From the NCBI GenBank assembly GCA_963922455.1, contig CAWUIO010000017.1:7761-71760 (forward strand): a DNA stretch of 64,000 bases, given 5' to 3'. The notes beneath the pieces were generated by a model, which was not told where the DNA came from, searched no databases, and was given only the letters and a program-made list of their open reading frames with translations. The stretch is from CAWUIO01 sp963922455. GTDB lineage: Bacteria; Bacteroidota; Bacteroidia; Cytophagales; Microscillaceae. This document shows, piece after piece, positions 7,038-16,401 of the stretch. Both the position numbers and the translations under genes were made by a program. Position 1 is the stretch's first letter, and every line of letters starts with the position of its first letter.

Positions 7038-9161
7038 ATGGTGCTACAGGGTATTTTCTCTTACACACAAATTCTTTTCTTCTGCCTCCTGATTAGTGTC
7101 CTCCCCACTCACTTCGTACAGGCCCAAGATACCGTAACTTCCTTGGTAGATCGTTTGAAAACCACAGAAGGCGTTGAAAAAGCCGATCTACTTAACTCGC
7201 TCGCCAAAACCCTTGAGAACTCCCTCCCGGTCAAAGCCCGAGAGTATGCTCAAAGAGCCGTAGACCTTTCCCGTTCTTTGGGATATGATTTAGGTGAAGC
7301 CCAAGCCTTAAAAAATATTGGGGTTATTTATTTATTACAGGGTAATTATACCCAAGCGCTTGAATACTTCCTCAATGCTTTGAAAATCTACGAAAGCATA
7401 AACGACCCTGCCGGAACCGCCGAAACCCTCAACAATGTGGGTACTGTCTATCAAAATTTGCAAAAGTTTGACATTGCCAAAGAATACTACCATCGGGTCA
7501 TCGAGTTAGACAAGAAAACCAATAACCGGGAAGGGCAAGCCAGCACATTGAATAACTTGGGCGATATTTTTTATCAAGAAGACCGCTACGAAGAGGCGCT
7601 CAGTAACTACCGCTTATCTTTAAAAATCCGGGAAGATCAGAAAAACGAAAGCGGCATTGCCGAAAGCTTGATGAATATCGGGGTTGTATTGTACTCCTTA
7701 GGCTCCTATGATGAATCCCTGGATTACTTCAACCGCTCCTACCAAATGGATAGCCTTCTCCTCAATAAAGCAAATCAAAGCATCACCCTAGGAAACATCG
7801 CTAAAACCAATTTAAAATTAGGGGATATTGATAAAGCATTTTTTAATGCCCAAAAAAGCTTACTTCTGGCCGAAGAAATAAACTTGAAAGTGCAAATGGT
7901 AAATGCCAGCGAAATTCTCTCCGATATTTACGCAACCCAACAACGCTTCGATCAGGCTTATGAGCAAATGGTGCTTCACCAAATCATCGAAGAAGAACTA
8001 TTTAGTGAGGAAAACGCCAAAATCATCAATGATTTACAGACATCCTATGAGCTGGAAAAAAAGCAGAAAGAAATTGACCTCCTGAACAAAGACCGGTTTA
8101 TCCGGGGCTTAATCATTGCCGCAGCCGTGGTAGGCCTGGTTTTGTTATTATTACTTGCTTTCATTCTCTACCGAGCCAACCGCAACAAACGCTTAGCCAA
8201 TAGCCTGCTACGCCTACAAAACGCCGAAATCATCCAGCAAAAAGAAGAAATTTTGGCCCAAAGGGATGCCATAGAAGCTCAAAGAGACCAAATAGAAACC
8301 CAGCACCGGGAAATCGTCCATAAAACCCAAAATATTGAGAGTAGTATTCAATATGCCTTGCGTATCCAGCAAGCGATGCTCCCCTATGACGATACCATCA
8401 ACCAAGAACTCCCCCTTCATTTTATATTTTATAAACCTCGGGACTTGGTGAGTGGAGACTTTTACTGGTATGCCAGTGTAGACCAACGCCCTCATTTAAG
8501 TGCTAGGGATGACATTCGGGAGCCTCCCAGTACTTTTACCACGCAAAGCCACAAAAAAGTTATCTTCACCGCCATCGATTGTACCGGCCATGGTGTACCA
8601 GGGGCCTTTATGTCTATGATCGGAGATGCCTTGCTCAATCAGATTGTCATGGATAAACGGCTTACCGAACCCAACCTAATCTTGAATGAAATGCATTGGG
8701 GTATCCGAAAAGCCTTAAAACAATCCGAAACACATAACCGGGACGGAATGGATATGACGCTTTGTGTGATCGATAAAGAGTCTAAAACCATTGAATTTGC
8801 CGGAGCCAAAAACCCCTTGATTTACGTCAAAAACAATGAACTCACCGAAGTCAAAACGGATGTTTTTTCGGTAGGGGGCTGGCTGGAAGCCGATGACAAA
8901 CCCCGTAACTATAAAAAACACCAAATCTCCTACGCTGACGCTCCCATTACCCTCTATATGTTTACCGATGGGTACCAGGACCAGTTTGGAGGTCCTAAGA
9001 ATAAAAAATTCATGCGTAAACGCTTCCGTGAGCTTTTGTTTAAAATTCACCAAGAGCCCATGGCTTATCAAAGAGATATCTTAGATAAAACATTCCACGA
9101 ATGGACCGGTGAACAAAGACAAATGGATGATATTTTAGTTATAGGATTAAAGCTCGCATAA
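7038..9161 (+). CDS. TPR-repeat membrane protein with C-terminal SpoIIE/PP2C phosphatase domain
   Basis: A 707-residue sensor-phosphatase. Order: signal peptide ending near FVQAQ (about residue 30); five to six tetratricopeptide repeats (about 60-300, with A..LNNVGTVYQ and A..L.NLGDIFY patterns); a membrane helix (about 348-370); a coiled coil rich in Glu/Gln; then a PP2C-type Ser/Thr phosphatase with FYKPRDLVSGDFYW, DCTGHGVPGAFMSMIG, MFTDGYQDQ and QMDDILVIGLK, supplying the metal-binding aspartates. Such proteins usually act on anti-sigma-factor antagonists or other phosphoproteins; the target is unknown. The ATG at 7038 is preferred over an upstream TTG at 6996 because it gives a clean signal peptide. 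Confidence 0.9.
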   Translation: MVLQGIFSYTQILFFCLLISVLPTHFVQAQDTVTSLVDRLKTTEGVEKADLLNSLAKTLENSLPVKAREYAQRAVDLSRSLGYDLGEAQALKNIGVIYLLQGNYTQALEYFLNALKIYESINDPAGTAETLNNVGTVYQNLQKFDIAKEYYHRVIELDKKTNNREGQASTLNNLGDIFYQEDRYEEALSNYRLSLKIREDQKNESGIAESLMNIGVVLYSLGSYDESLDYFNRSYQMDSLLLNKANQSITLGNIAKTNLKLGDIDKAFFNAQKSLLLAEEINLKVQMVNASEILSDIYATQQRFDQAYEQMVLHQIIEEELFSEENAKIINDLQTSYELEKKQKEIDLLNKDRFIRGLIIAAAVVGLVLLLLLAFILYRANRNKRLANSLLRLQNAEIIQQKEEILAQRDAIEAQRDQIETQHREIVHKTQNIESSIQYALRIQQAMLPYDDTINQELPLHFIFYKPRDLVSGDFYWYASVDQRPHLSARDDIREPPSTFTTQSHKKVIFTAIDCTGHGVPGAFMSMIGDALLNQIVMDKRLTEPNLILNEMHWGIRKALKQSETHNRDGMDMTLCVIDKESKTIEFAGAKNPLIYVKNNELTEVKTDVFSVGGWLEADDKPRNYKKHQISYADAPITLYMFTDGYQDQFGGPKNKKFMRKRFRELLFKIHQEPMAYQRDILDKTFHEWTGEQRQMDDILVIGLKLA

Positions 9162-9212
9162 ATACTAGCTCAACACCTTCTTGTCATAATACTCTAAACA
9201 ATAGAATGCCTT

Positions 9213-11093
9213 ATGAATTTCTTTAAAACACTTGGTCTTTCTATCTTGTGTTCGATCGCGCTATCCACCTTTTACCCACTCTATGCTCAAAGTAAAGCAG
9301 AACGGTGGCAACAAGCTGTGGCTTACACCATGGACATTGACATGGATGTCAAAAACCATCAGTTTAAGGGAAAACAAAAGCTGGTATACACCAATAATTC
9401 CCCCGATACATTAAGGCGCGTTTTTTACCATCTTTACTTTAATGCCTTCCAGCCTTTTAGTATGATGGATTTGCGTTCTCGCAATCTTCGGGACCCCAGT
9501 CGAAAAATTGCCGCCAAATTATTGTCCCTAAAACCTAATGAAATTGGATATCAAAAAATCATAAGCCTTAAACAAGACCAAACCGACCTACCATATGAAG
9601 TAGTGGGTACCATTTTAGAAGTCGAGCTCGCCCAAGCCATTTTACCCGGAGGAAAAACGACTTTTGATATGGACTTTGAAGCCCAGGTACCCGTGCAAAT
9701 TAGAAGGTCCGGTAGGGATAATGCCGAAGGTGTATCCTATTCCATGTCTCAATGGTACCCTAAATTGTGCGAATACGACTACCAAGGCTGGCACGCCAAC
9801 CCCTACATTGCCCGCGAGTTTCATGGGATATGGGGCAGTTTTGATGTGACCCTTCATATAGATTCTTCTTACGTGGTAGGGGGTACTGGCTATCTCCAAA
9901 ACCCCGAGGAAATAGGCCACGGCTATCTACCCCCAGGCAAAACCCTCAAACGCCCCCAATCTCCCAAATTAACGTGGAAATTTACGGCCCCTCAAGTCCA
10001 CGATTTTGTTTGGGCTGCCGATCCCGACTTTAACCACGATACCCTAGCTATGGAAAACGGCCCAACCCTCCACTTCTTTTACCAAAACATTAAAACAAAA
10101 ACGGTTGAAAATTGGAAAAAACTTCCGCCTATGATTGCCAAAGTCGTACAGTTTATGAATGACACCATCGGCGAATATCCCTTCCAACAATACTCTTTTA
10201 TCCAAGGAGGGGATGGCGGCATGGAATACCCTATGGCTACCTTGATTTTGGGCGATGGCTCTATGGGCGGTTTATTTGGAGTAGCCAAACACGAGCTAAT
10301 CCACAGTTGGTTTCAAGGAATATTGGCCAACAATGAAAGCTTGTACGGCTGGATGGATGAGGGATTTGACACCTACGCCAGTAATTTGTACAATGGCGGG
10401 GATTTTCCTCAAAAAAGCAGTTACAACAGCTATATCAACTTAGTAAAACGCGGTTTGGAAGAACCGCTCAGTACCCACGCCGATCATTTTAACACCAACT
10501 ATGCTTATGGGGTGGGGTCTTATAACAAAGGTTGCGTCTATTTAAGCCAGTTAGGCTATGTGATTGGCCAAGAAAACCTTTCCCAAGGTTTAAAGAAATA
10601 TTACAATGCCTGGAAGTTCAAACACCCCAACCCCAATGATTTTATTCGAGTAATGGAAAAACAAAGTGGTTTAGAACTTGATTGGTATAATGAGTATTTT
10701 ATTAATTCTACCCGCTTCATTGATTATGGGATCGCTTCGGTAAATGGAAAGGATAATAAGACCGAAATCACCTTGGAGAGAATCGGCCTGATGCCCATGC
10801 CCATTGACCTACACGTACAACTAAAGAATGGCGAAACCCGGGTGTACTACATGCCACTACGCATTATGCGCGGCGAAAAACCTCAAGAAAACCCAGATGT
10901 TACATGGATCTTGCAAGAAGATTGGCCTTGGACACACCCCGAATATATCCTCGAGTTGGATGTGGCTGCCGATCAAATTCAAAAAATAGAAATTGACCCG
11001 AGCCTGCTAATGGCCGATATTGAACGTAAAAATAATGTTTGGGATGCCGATGCCTCTAAAGAGGAAGACGATTCCCAACAAAACAAAAAATAA
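9213..11093 (+). CDS. M1 family (gluzincin) metallopeptidase, exported
   Basis: A 626-residue zinc aminopeptidase-like enzyme. It has a signal peptide (STFYPLYAQ, about residues 1-26), an N-terminal beta domain, the substrate-binding GGMEYP motif in place of the common GAMEN, and the zinc site HELIH (His360, Glu361, His364) followed after 18 residues by Glu383 (GWMDEGFDTY). All three zinc ligands and the catalytic Glu are intact. It is probably periplasmic or surface-exposed and involved in peptide degradation. It follows the SpoIIE gene by 51 bp on the same strand, but there is no evidence of functional linkage. Confidence 0.92.
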   Translation: MNFFKTLGLSILCSIALSTFYPLYAQSKAERWQQAVAYTMDIDMDVKNHQFKGKQKLVYTNNSPDTLRRVFYHLYFNAFQPFSMMDLRSRNLRDPSRKIAAKLLSLKPNEIGYQKIISLKQDQTDLPYEVVGTILEVELAQAILPGGKTTFDMDFEAQVPVQIRRSGRDNAEGVSYSMSQWYPKLCEYDYQGWHANPYIAREFHGIWGSFDVTLHIDSSYVVGGTGYLQNPEEIGHGYLPPGKTLKRPQSPKLTWKFTAPQVHDFVWAADPDFNHDTLAMENGPTLHFFYQNIKTKTVENWKKLPPMIAKVVQFMNDTIGEYPFQQYSFIQGGDGGMEYPMATLILGDGSMGGLFGVAKHELIHSWFQGILANNESLYGWMDEGFDTYASNLYNGGDFPQKSSYNSYINLVKRGLEEPLSTHADHFNTNYAYGVGSYNKGCVYLSQLGYVIGQENLSQGLKKYYNAWKFKHPNPNDFIRVMEKQSGLELDWYNEYFINSTRFIDYGIASVNGKDNKTEITLERIGLMPMPIDLHVQLKNGETRVYYMPLRIMRGEKPQENPDVTWILQEDWPWTHPEYILELDVAADQIQKIEIDPSLLMADIERKNNVWDADASKEEDDSQQNKK

Positions 11094-11145
11094 TTTAAGG
11101 AAAAGCTAAACACTTTGCCTAAGGTTTTTTTAAATTTATAATACA

Positions 11146-11153
11146 TAGCTTTG
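11146..11153 (+). promoter_or_regulatory. possible -7 element (TAGCTTTG) for glyA
   Basis: Matches TAnnTTTG, 80 bp upstream of the glyA ATG. The nearest upstream TTG (11115-11117) is 28 bp away, longer than usual. Confidence 0.4.
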
Positions 11154-11233
11154 CAAAATTCTTATGAATTTGCTCAATACAACAAGATTAGTTAAAGACC
11201 TTGTCTGCCTAATCTACACTAAAACCGCACCTT

Positions 11234-12529
11234 ATGATTGAGACTGCCCAAACTCGTACCAAAGACACCGTTGTTTTTGACCTGATACAAAAAGAATATT
11301 TAAGACAAAGAAGTGGAATTGAGCTTATTGCCTCCGAAAACTTTGCCTCGGAAGCCGTTATGAAAGCGATGGGTTCCGTTCTTACCAATAAATACGCCGA
11401 AGGACTTCCCGGAAAACGCTACTACGGTGGCTGTGAAGTGGTTGATGAAATAGAGCAACTGGCCATCGACCGGGCTAAAGAGCTTTTTGGGGCTAGCTGG
11501 GTCAATGTGCAACCCCACTCAGGAGCCCAAGCCAATGCCGCAGTGATGTTGGCCATCTTAAATCCGGGCGATAAAATACTCGGGTTTGACCTATCCCACG
11601 GAGGACACCTTACCCACGGCTCCCCGGTTAACTATTCGGGCAAGATTTACCAAGCCTCTTTTTACGGAGTAGAAAAAGATACCGGGTTGATCGACTGGAA
11701 CAAAGTGGAAGAAATTGCCCAGAAGGAAAAACCGCGTTTGATCATTTGTGGTGCTTCCGCTTACTCTCGTGAATGGGATTATGCCAAACTAAGAGAAATA
11801 GCCGACCAACACCAAGCCTTCTTACTTGCCGATATCTCCCACCCTTCGGGACTCATTGCCAAAGGCTTACTAGCCGACCCCCTTGAGCATTGCCACATGG
11901 TGACCACTACTACCCACAAAACCCTCAGAGGGCCCCGAGGTGGCATGATCATGATGCGTGAAGACTTTGAGAACCCCATGGGTATCAAAACCTCAAAAGG
12001 AAAAACCCGCATGATGTCCTCCCTTCTGGATGGGGGCGTTTTTCCCGGTACTCAAGGCGGCCCCTTGGAGCACGTTATTGCCTCCAAAGCCGTGGCTTAC
12101 GGGGAAGCCCTGCAAGACAGCTTTTTGCAGTACTCCAAGCAAGTACAAAAAAATGCCCAAGCGATGGCCCAAGCATTTGTCCAAAAAGGCTATGATATCA
12201 TATCCGGAGGAACCGACAATCACTTACTCTTGATTGATCTTCGTTCTAAGGGGCTCACGGGTAAGATTGCCGAAAACACCTTGATCCAAGCCGATATTAC
12301 CATCAATAAAAACATGGTTCCCTTTGATGACAAATCGCCCTTTGTGACCTCCGGGATGCGGGTAGGAACGCCGGCTATCACCACCCGAGGACTCGTAGAA
12401 AATGACATGGCCCGGGTGGTGGAATACATAGATCAAGTATTAAGCAAGCACGAAGACCCCGGGCACATCGCCGAAATCAAACAGGAAGTAAATGCCTGGA
12501 TGCAGGAATATCCTTTGTTTAAGTCTTAA
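11234..12529 (+). CDS. glyA: serine hydroxymethyltransferase
   Basis: PLP enzyme interconverting serine + tetrahydrofolate and glycine + methylene-tetrahydrofolate, supplying one-carbon units in the cytosol. 431 residues, the family length. Readable signatures: IELIASENFASEAVM, YAEGLPGKRYYGGCE, VQPHSGAQAN, and the PLP lysine Lys229 in TTTTHKTLRGPRGG. An adjacent substrate segment reads GTPAITTRG. tatC follows 15 bp downstream and may be cotranscribed. Confidence 0.98.
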   Translation: MIETAQTRTKDTVVFDLIQKEYLRQRSGIELIASENFASEAVMKAMGSVLTNKYAEGLPGKRYYGGCEVVDEIEQLAIDRAKELFGASWVNVQPHSGAQANAAVMLAILNPGDKILGFDLSHGGHLTHGSPVNYSGKIYQASFYGVEKDTGLIDWNKVEEIAQKEKPRLIICGASAYSREWDYAKLREIADQHQAFLLADISHPSGLIAKGLLADPLEHCHMVTTTTHKTLRGPRGGMIMMREDFENPMGIKTSKGKTRMMSSLLDGGVFPGTQGGPLEHVIASKAVAYGEALQDSFLQYSKQVQKNAQAMAQAFVQKGYDIISGGTDNHLLLIDLRSKGLTGKIAENTLIQADITINKNMVPFDDKSPFVTSGMRVGTPAITTRGLVENDMARVVEYIDQVLSKHEDPGHIAEIKQEVNAWMQEYPLFKS

Positions 12530-12544
12530 TAAAACCCAGCAAGC

Positions 12545-13417
12545 ATGGCCCTGGATCAAGTAAGCAATGAAGAGCTAGAAAAAATGGCCAATCCGAACGG
12601 AGAGGTCAGCGAAGCAAAAGAAATGTCCTTTTTGGAGCATTTGGAAGAACTGCGCTGGCACCTTATCCGGGCGATTGCCGCTATTTTTATTTTTACCGTA
12701 CTGGCTTTCATCTTTGGGAAGTGGATTTTCCACCATATCATCTTTGCCCCTTCCCGGACCGATTTTTGGACCTACCGTAAACTCTGCGAGGCGGCCGTAT
12801 GGCTCAACTCTCCGGCTTTGTGTATTGATGATTTAAATTTTGATATTCAAAGCCGCAAATTGCACGGACAGTTCCTCATGCACATTACGGCATCCATCGT
12901 AATAGGACTTATCGCTGCTTTCCCCTACGTTTTTTGGGAGATTTGGCGCTTTATCAAACCCGGTCTCCACAATAATGAAAAGTCAGCAGCCCGGGGAGCC
13001 ACCTTTTACGTGAGTCTTTTATTTGCTTTGGGCGTCTTGTTTGGCTATTACATTGTCTCGCCCCTTTCCATAAATTTTCTGGCTAGCTACCAAATTGACC
13101 CCAGCATCAAAAATGAGTTTGACATTGTTTCCTATGTCTCTACCCTCGTCACTTTGGTGATGGCCTGCGCTATCTTGTTTCAGCTTCCTATCGTGGTCTT
13201 TTTCTTAGCCCGGGTCGGCATCCTGACCCCCGCTTTTATGAAGACCTATCGACGGCACGCCTTTGTAATTATATTGGTACTCTCGGCCATCATCACCCCG
13301 CCCGACTTTTTTAGTCAGGTGCTCATTGCCATCCCCCTTACCTTTTTGTATGAAGTAAGTATTTGGATTGCTCGCCGGGTGGAAAAGCAACAACTCGCCC
13401 GAGAATCTCAGTCATAA
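12545..13417 (+). CDS. tatC: Sec-independent protein translocase subunit TatC
   Basis: Inner-membrane receptor for twin-arginine signal peptides in the Tat pathway. The 290-residue protein has six predicted membrane helices and the conserved start of the TatC core MSFLEHLEELRWHLIRA (about residue 28). It also has FPYVFWEIWRFIKPGL and, near the C-terminus, SAIITPPD. A periplasmic loop with two cysteines (KLCEAAVWLNSPALC) is longer than in E. coli TatC. TatA/B partners are not in the window. The third dispersed element begins exactly 20 nt after the stop. Confidence 0.96.
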   Translation: MALDQVSNEELEKMANPNGEVSEAKEMSFLEHLEELRWHLIRAIAAIFIFTVLAFIFGKWIFHHIIFAPSRTDFWTYRKLCEAAVWLNSPALCIDDLNFDIQSRKLHGQFLMHITASIVIGLIAAFPYVFWEIWRFIKPGLHNNEKSAARGATFYVSLLFALGVLFGYYIVSPLSINFLASYQIDPSIKNEFDIVSYVSTLVTLVMACAILFQLPIVVFFLARVGILTPAFMKTYRRHAFVIILVLSAIITPPDFFSQVLIAIPLTFLYEVSIWIARRVEKQQLARESQS

Positions 13418-13437
13418 ACATCTCTTTTTACATATAA

Positions 13438-13566
13438 GGGGCTTGCCCGCGCTAGATAGCAACTGCCCGAATGGTAGTTCCTGCCTGGCGCGGGCCGGGC
13501 TTTCGCCACTCGCCGGCTTACCCGCCATCCAGCGGCGGGCTCAAACAGAGGCTCTATCCCTAAGCC
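13438..13566 (+). repeat. dispersed two-hairpin intergenic element, copy 3
   Basis: GCCCGCGC / GCGCGGGC stem around a 35-nt variable segment, CACTCGCC linker, CTCAAACAG, ends CCCTAAGCC. Starts 20 nt after the tatC stop. Its CCCTAAGC end faces copy 4, 201 bp away. Confidence 0.9.
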
Positions 13567-13767
13567 ATCTGAGAAGAGAGAGGAGAGAATAGTATCCACA
13601 ACCTGGCCTATCCCCCAGGAGACCATTTAGTCTTATTTCGGCCTGTCAGGGGACAGACCGAGGGGCGGGAGCTTTTTGGCTAGCCCTTACAAACCCTCTC
13701 TAGCTAAGCGATCCCCGTCCCGGTTCTCGTCTCCCGGTTCCATCTCCTTCTCCCCGTTCCTAAAATC
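13567..13767. other. spacer between inverted element copies 3 and 4
   Basis: No gene. It holds a purine-rich run (13567-13590), a 10-bp stem with one mismatch (TCGGCCTGTC at 13638-13647, GACAGACCGA at 13652-13661) and, at 13712-13760, the complement of a GAACCGGGA-rich tract also seen near 33.8 kb and 63.7 kb. Confidence 0.5.
13712..13760 (-). repeat. GAACCGGGA-type purine-rich satellite, copy 1
   Basis: On the minus strand this reads purine-rich with GGAACCGGGAGACGAG and AACCGGGACGGGG blocks. Related tracts lie at 33735-33825 and 63649-63720, always next to the CCCTAAGC end of a dispersed element. Confidence 0.55.
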
Positions 13768-13898
13768 GGCTTAGGGATGGAGCGGCATGTTTGAGCTCGT
13801 TTGGGCCTGAGGGGAGAGGCAGCGAGTAGCGAGAGCCCGACCCGCGCCAGCCCCAAACTGCCCGGTTAGCACTTTAGGATATGGCGCGGGTAAGCCCC
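13768..13898 (-). repeat. dispersed two-hairpin intergenic element, copy 4
   Basis: Reverse orientation, GGCTTAGGGATGGAGCGG to GGTAAGCCCC. Stem ACCCGCGC / GCGCGGGT around 36 nt; the second hairpin has GCCT / AGGC arms. It lies directly upstream of the rpiB -7 element. Confidence 0.9.
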
Positions 13899-13925
13899 AA
13901 AGCGTAAATTGAGGTAAAATTGCCC

Positions 13926-13933
13926 TATCTTTG
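13926..13933 (+). promoter_or_regulatory. -7 element (TATCTTTG) of rpiB
   Basis: Good match to TAnnTTTG, 34 bp before the rpiB ATG at 13968 and 27 bp after element copy 4. A TTG at 13909-13911 is only 14 bp upstream, shorter than usual. Confidence 0.5.
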
Positions 13934-13967
13934 CCTCATTATTTACGAACACATAATACCCAAGACT

Positions 13968-14408
13968 ATGACCATTGCAATAGGAGGTGACCACGCTGGC
14001 TATCAAGTAAAAGAATATATCAAAGAACATATGGCTACCGCTGATTACCAGTTTCAAGATTTTGGCACGAATAGCGAAGACTCTGTCGATTACCCAGACT
14101 ATGTACACCCGCTAAGCCAAGCTATCGAGAAAGGAGAATACGAACTCGGTATTTTGATCTGTGGGAGTGGAAATGGTGTGGCGATGACCGCCAATAAATA
14201 CCCCCACGTACGCGCTGCCCTGTGTTGGACACCCGAACTAGCCAGCCTGGCCCGCCAACACAACAATGCCAATGTAATCGCCATCCCGGCCCGATTTGTA
14301 GCAAAAGAAGTGGCCCAAGACATGGTAAAAACCTTTTTGACCACCCCCTTTGAAGGAGGACGGCACGAGCGTCGCGTAGGGAAAATCAGTGCCGACTTAA
14401 GGTGCTAA
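13968..14408 (+). CDS. rpiB: ribose-5-phosphate isomerase B
   Basis: Interconverts ribulose-5-phosphate and ribose-5-phosphate in the pentose phosphate pathway. 146 residues, the usual length of RpiB/LacAB proteins. Signatures: MTIAIGGDHAGYQVKEYI at the N-terminus, GILICGSGNGVAMTANK with the catalytic Cys65, and ALCWTPELASLARQHNNANV. The ATG at 13968 is chosen over an upstream TTG frame (13920) because the protein family begins at MxIAIGxDHAG and the -7 box lies inside the longer reading. The stop overlaps that of the convergent membrane protein by 12 bp. Confidence 0.96.
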   Translation: MTIAIGGDHAGYQVKEYIKEHMATADYQFQDFGTNSEDSVDYPDYVHPLSQAIEKGEYELGILICGSGNGVAMTANKYPHVRAALCWTPELASLARQHNNANVIAIPARFVAKEVAQDMVKTFLTTPFEGGRHERRVGKISADLRC

Positions 14409-15884
14409 TGGGCTACGGGCCTTGGAGTTTGTCTTACGAATAAAAATATTCTGTTCGGGGAGCTTTTCGTAGTAAGCACCCCCCAGGGGAATACGATCAA
14501 AGACCTCATAGGCCGTACTATCAAAATCCAAAATGATCTCGGGCACATCGCCCCGCTCATTTTCAAATAAATTGCGATAAAGCAGGGTCCGAATATTGTA
14601 GTAGCGGTCTATCAAGGTAAAGTGCCTTTGGGCGAGCCGCCAATTTAAATAAGGAGTGGCGACCTCAGCTTCAAGGTAAGGCGAGAGGTTGTCACCACAA
14701 ACGAGTACTTTCTTGCCCCGGGCAATGCGGGTTTCAAATCCAGGCTCTACTACTAAGCGCTCCTTGCCCACCCGGATATCCCGAAAACTGCTCAGATCAA
14801 CCCGCCGGGGGATTGCAATATATTGATTATAAAAACTGCTATAATTAAAATAGAGGGTCGTTAAAAGGAGTAGGCCAAAAACCGCTTCGCCCACCACCAA
14901 GCGGCGCATGGTCAAAAAGTAATGACTGAGCAGGATACACGTGGCCGGGATGGTAGCCATAAAACTATGCGGGGCAATCTCCGAAGCCAGGATGACCGAA
15001 AACAAGGCCACACCCCACCAGATCATAATAATGTTGATCCCCCGGTTTTGATAGTTGGAATAGCGTCGGTATTGATACACATTAAGCCTACTTATCAGTA
15101 AGACCAATAAGGGGACCGCAAAAAGCAATAACAAATCAGGAAAGGGCACCAAAAACCGGGGCTTTAGGTAGATCACCGAATGAATGACACTCCGGTAAAA
15201 GGCGTACTCCGCTTCCAAGATATAAAAAACCAAAACGCAAATGCCTACCGTAAACACATAGGCAAAGTACATCAATAAGTAATCTTTAAACTTCGTCCCG
15301 GTATAGAGCAAGAAGGCAAGCAAAGGCACTCCCAGAAGCATGATACTGGGCACATAAAACAAGGTAGCAATACCCAAATAGGCCCCAATTTCAAATACGG
15401 CATTGTACCTTCTTCGCTCTCCAATGTGTAAATAAAGGTAGCGGATCACCAAGATGAGAAAGGTATTCGCGAGTAAGGCTGGGGTCAAAATATAAAAATC
15501 GGGAAAGCAACTCATGAAGAGCAAGTACAATAGGGCAGGTATCAGGGTAAAGTCATCAAAGACCCTACGTTTTTGTAAAAAGTGGTTTAAAAGCATCGCC
15601 TGAGCGAAGATTAAGGCCGAGGCAATTAGGTGGAAGATGAGCGGGGAATTGCCAAATAATTCATATATTAGGCCAAAAAAAAGCGCCGATAAAGGAGCGA
15701 TGTCATCCCATATTTCGGTGTACAAAAAATAGCCCCGATGCATTCTTGCGGCCACCAGCACTGCCTTCAATTCCGGGACTTGCCAGGGTATCCCCCCCCA
15801 AAAAGCAGGGAAACGTAAAACAACAAACAGAATAAATAAAATGATCTGCTTGTAAAAAGTGTTGATCTTAAAAAAACTGAGCAA
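14397..15884 (-). CDS. GT-C-like polytopic membrane protein
   Basis: A 495-residue integral membrane protein with about ten hydrophobic helices in the first 370 residues and a soluble C-terminal part of about 120. After the first helix it has MHRGYFLYTEIWDDIAPLSALF, the shape of the acidic first periplasmic loop of GT-C/PMT-type glycosyltransferases (G..LY...WD..APL). I infer a role in envelope glycan or lipid-linked sugar transfer; donor and acceptor are unknown. The start codon is TTG at 15884, with an in-frame TGA a few codons upstream, so no earlier ATG is available. It is divergent from rbfA. Confidence 0.65.
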   Translation of the reverse strand: MLSFFKINTFYKQIILFILFVVLRFPAFWGGIPWQVPELKAVLVAARMHRGYFLYTEIWDDIAPLSALFFGLIYELFGNSPLIFHLIASALIFAQAMLLNHFLQKRRVFDDFTLIPALLYLLFMSCFPDFYILTPALLANTFLILVIRYLYLHIGERRRYNAVFEIGAYLGIATLFYVPSIMLLGVPLLAFLLYTGTKFKDYLLMYFAYVFTVGICVLVFYILEAEYAFYRSVIHSVIYLKPRFLVPFPDLLLLFAVPLLVLLISRLNVYQYRRYSNYQNRGINIIMIWWGVALFSVILASEIAPHSFMATIPATCILLSHYFLTMRRLVVGEAVFGLLLLTTLYFNYSSFYNQYIAIPRRVDLSSFRDIRVGKERLVVEPGFETRIARGKKVLVCGDNLSPYLEAEVATPYLNWRLAQRHFTLIDRYYNIRTLLYRNLFENERGDVPEIILDFDSTAYEVFDRIPLGGAYYEKLPEQNIFIRKTNSKARSPLAP

Positions 15885-15990
15885 ACGAATTCAATTTAAA
15901 ACGTTCTAGAAGTCCCTTAGCCAAAGGATGCCTTGAAAGCTAATAGATCAAAATTATAGTATTCTTGACAATTTTGTATATATCCAAACC

Positions 15991-16365
15991 ATGGAAAGTA
16001 AACGTCAACAACAATTTGCCCGACTAATTCAACAAGATTTAAGTGAAATTTTTCAAAAAGATGCCCGCCATCTTTTCGGCAATAAATTTATTACCATTAC
16101 CACCGTACGGGTTACGCCCGATTTGGGCATTGCCCGGGTCTACCTCAGCTTCTTAATGGATAAGAACAAGCAACAAGCTATCGAGGAAATTCAAGACAAC
16201 ACCCGCAGTATCCGGCAAATGTTGGGACAGAAAATTCGAAAAACGGTACGCGTGGTACCCGAGCTACATTTCTACCTAGACGATACGGCCGATTATGTAT
16301 CCAAGATAGATAACCTCTTGGACAGTTTGGATATTCCTCCGGCCGATGAGGAGGATCAAGACTAG
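15991..16365 (+). CDS. rbfA: 30S ribosome-binding factor A
   Basis: Assembly factor for 16S rRNA 5'-end maturation of the small ribosomal subunit. 124 residues with the KH-like pattern of RbfA: QQQFARLIQQDLSEIFQ, FITITTVRVTPDLGIARVYLS, IRQMLGQKIRKTVRVVPELHFYLDDTADYVSKI. It is followed 36 bp later by a LolC/E-type permease, an adjacency I recall as frequent in Bacteroidota. Confidence 0.96.
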   Translation: MESKRQQQFARLIQQDLSEIFQKDARHLFGNKFITITTVRVTPDLGIARVYLSFLMDKNKQQAIEEIQDNTRSIRQMLGQKIRKTVRVVPELHFYLDDTADYVSKIDNLLDSLDIPPADEEDQD

Positions 16366-16401
16366 GGCCTTGGTACGCATAAAGATTCTAATTTTAGTAT
16401 T

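Noticed and set aside
12224..12436. Long antisense frames inside glyA and other housekeeping genes
   Set aside because: These follow codon bias of the real gene on the other strand; none has a domain, promoter or independent context.
13920..13967. Longer TTG-initiated reading of rpiB
   Set aside because: The extra codons overlap the -7 box TATCTTTG, and the family consistently starts at MxIAIGxDHAG.
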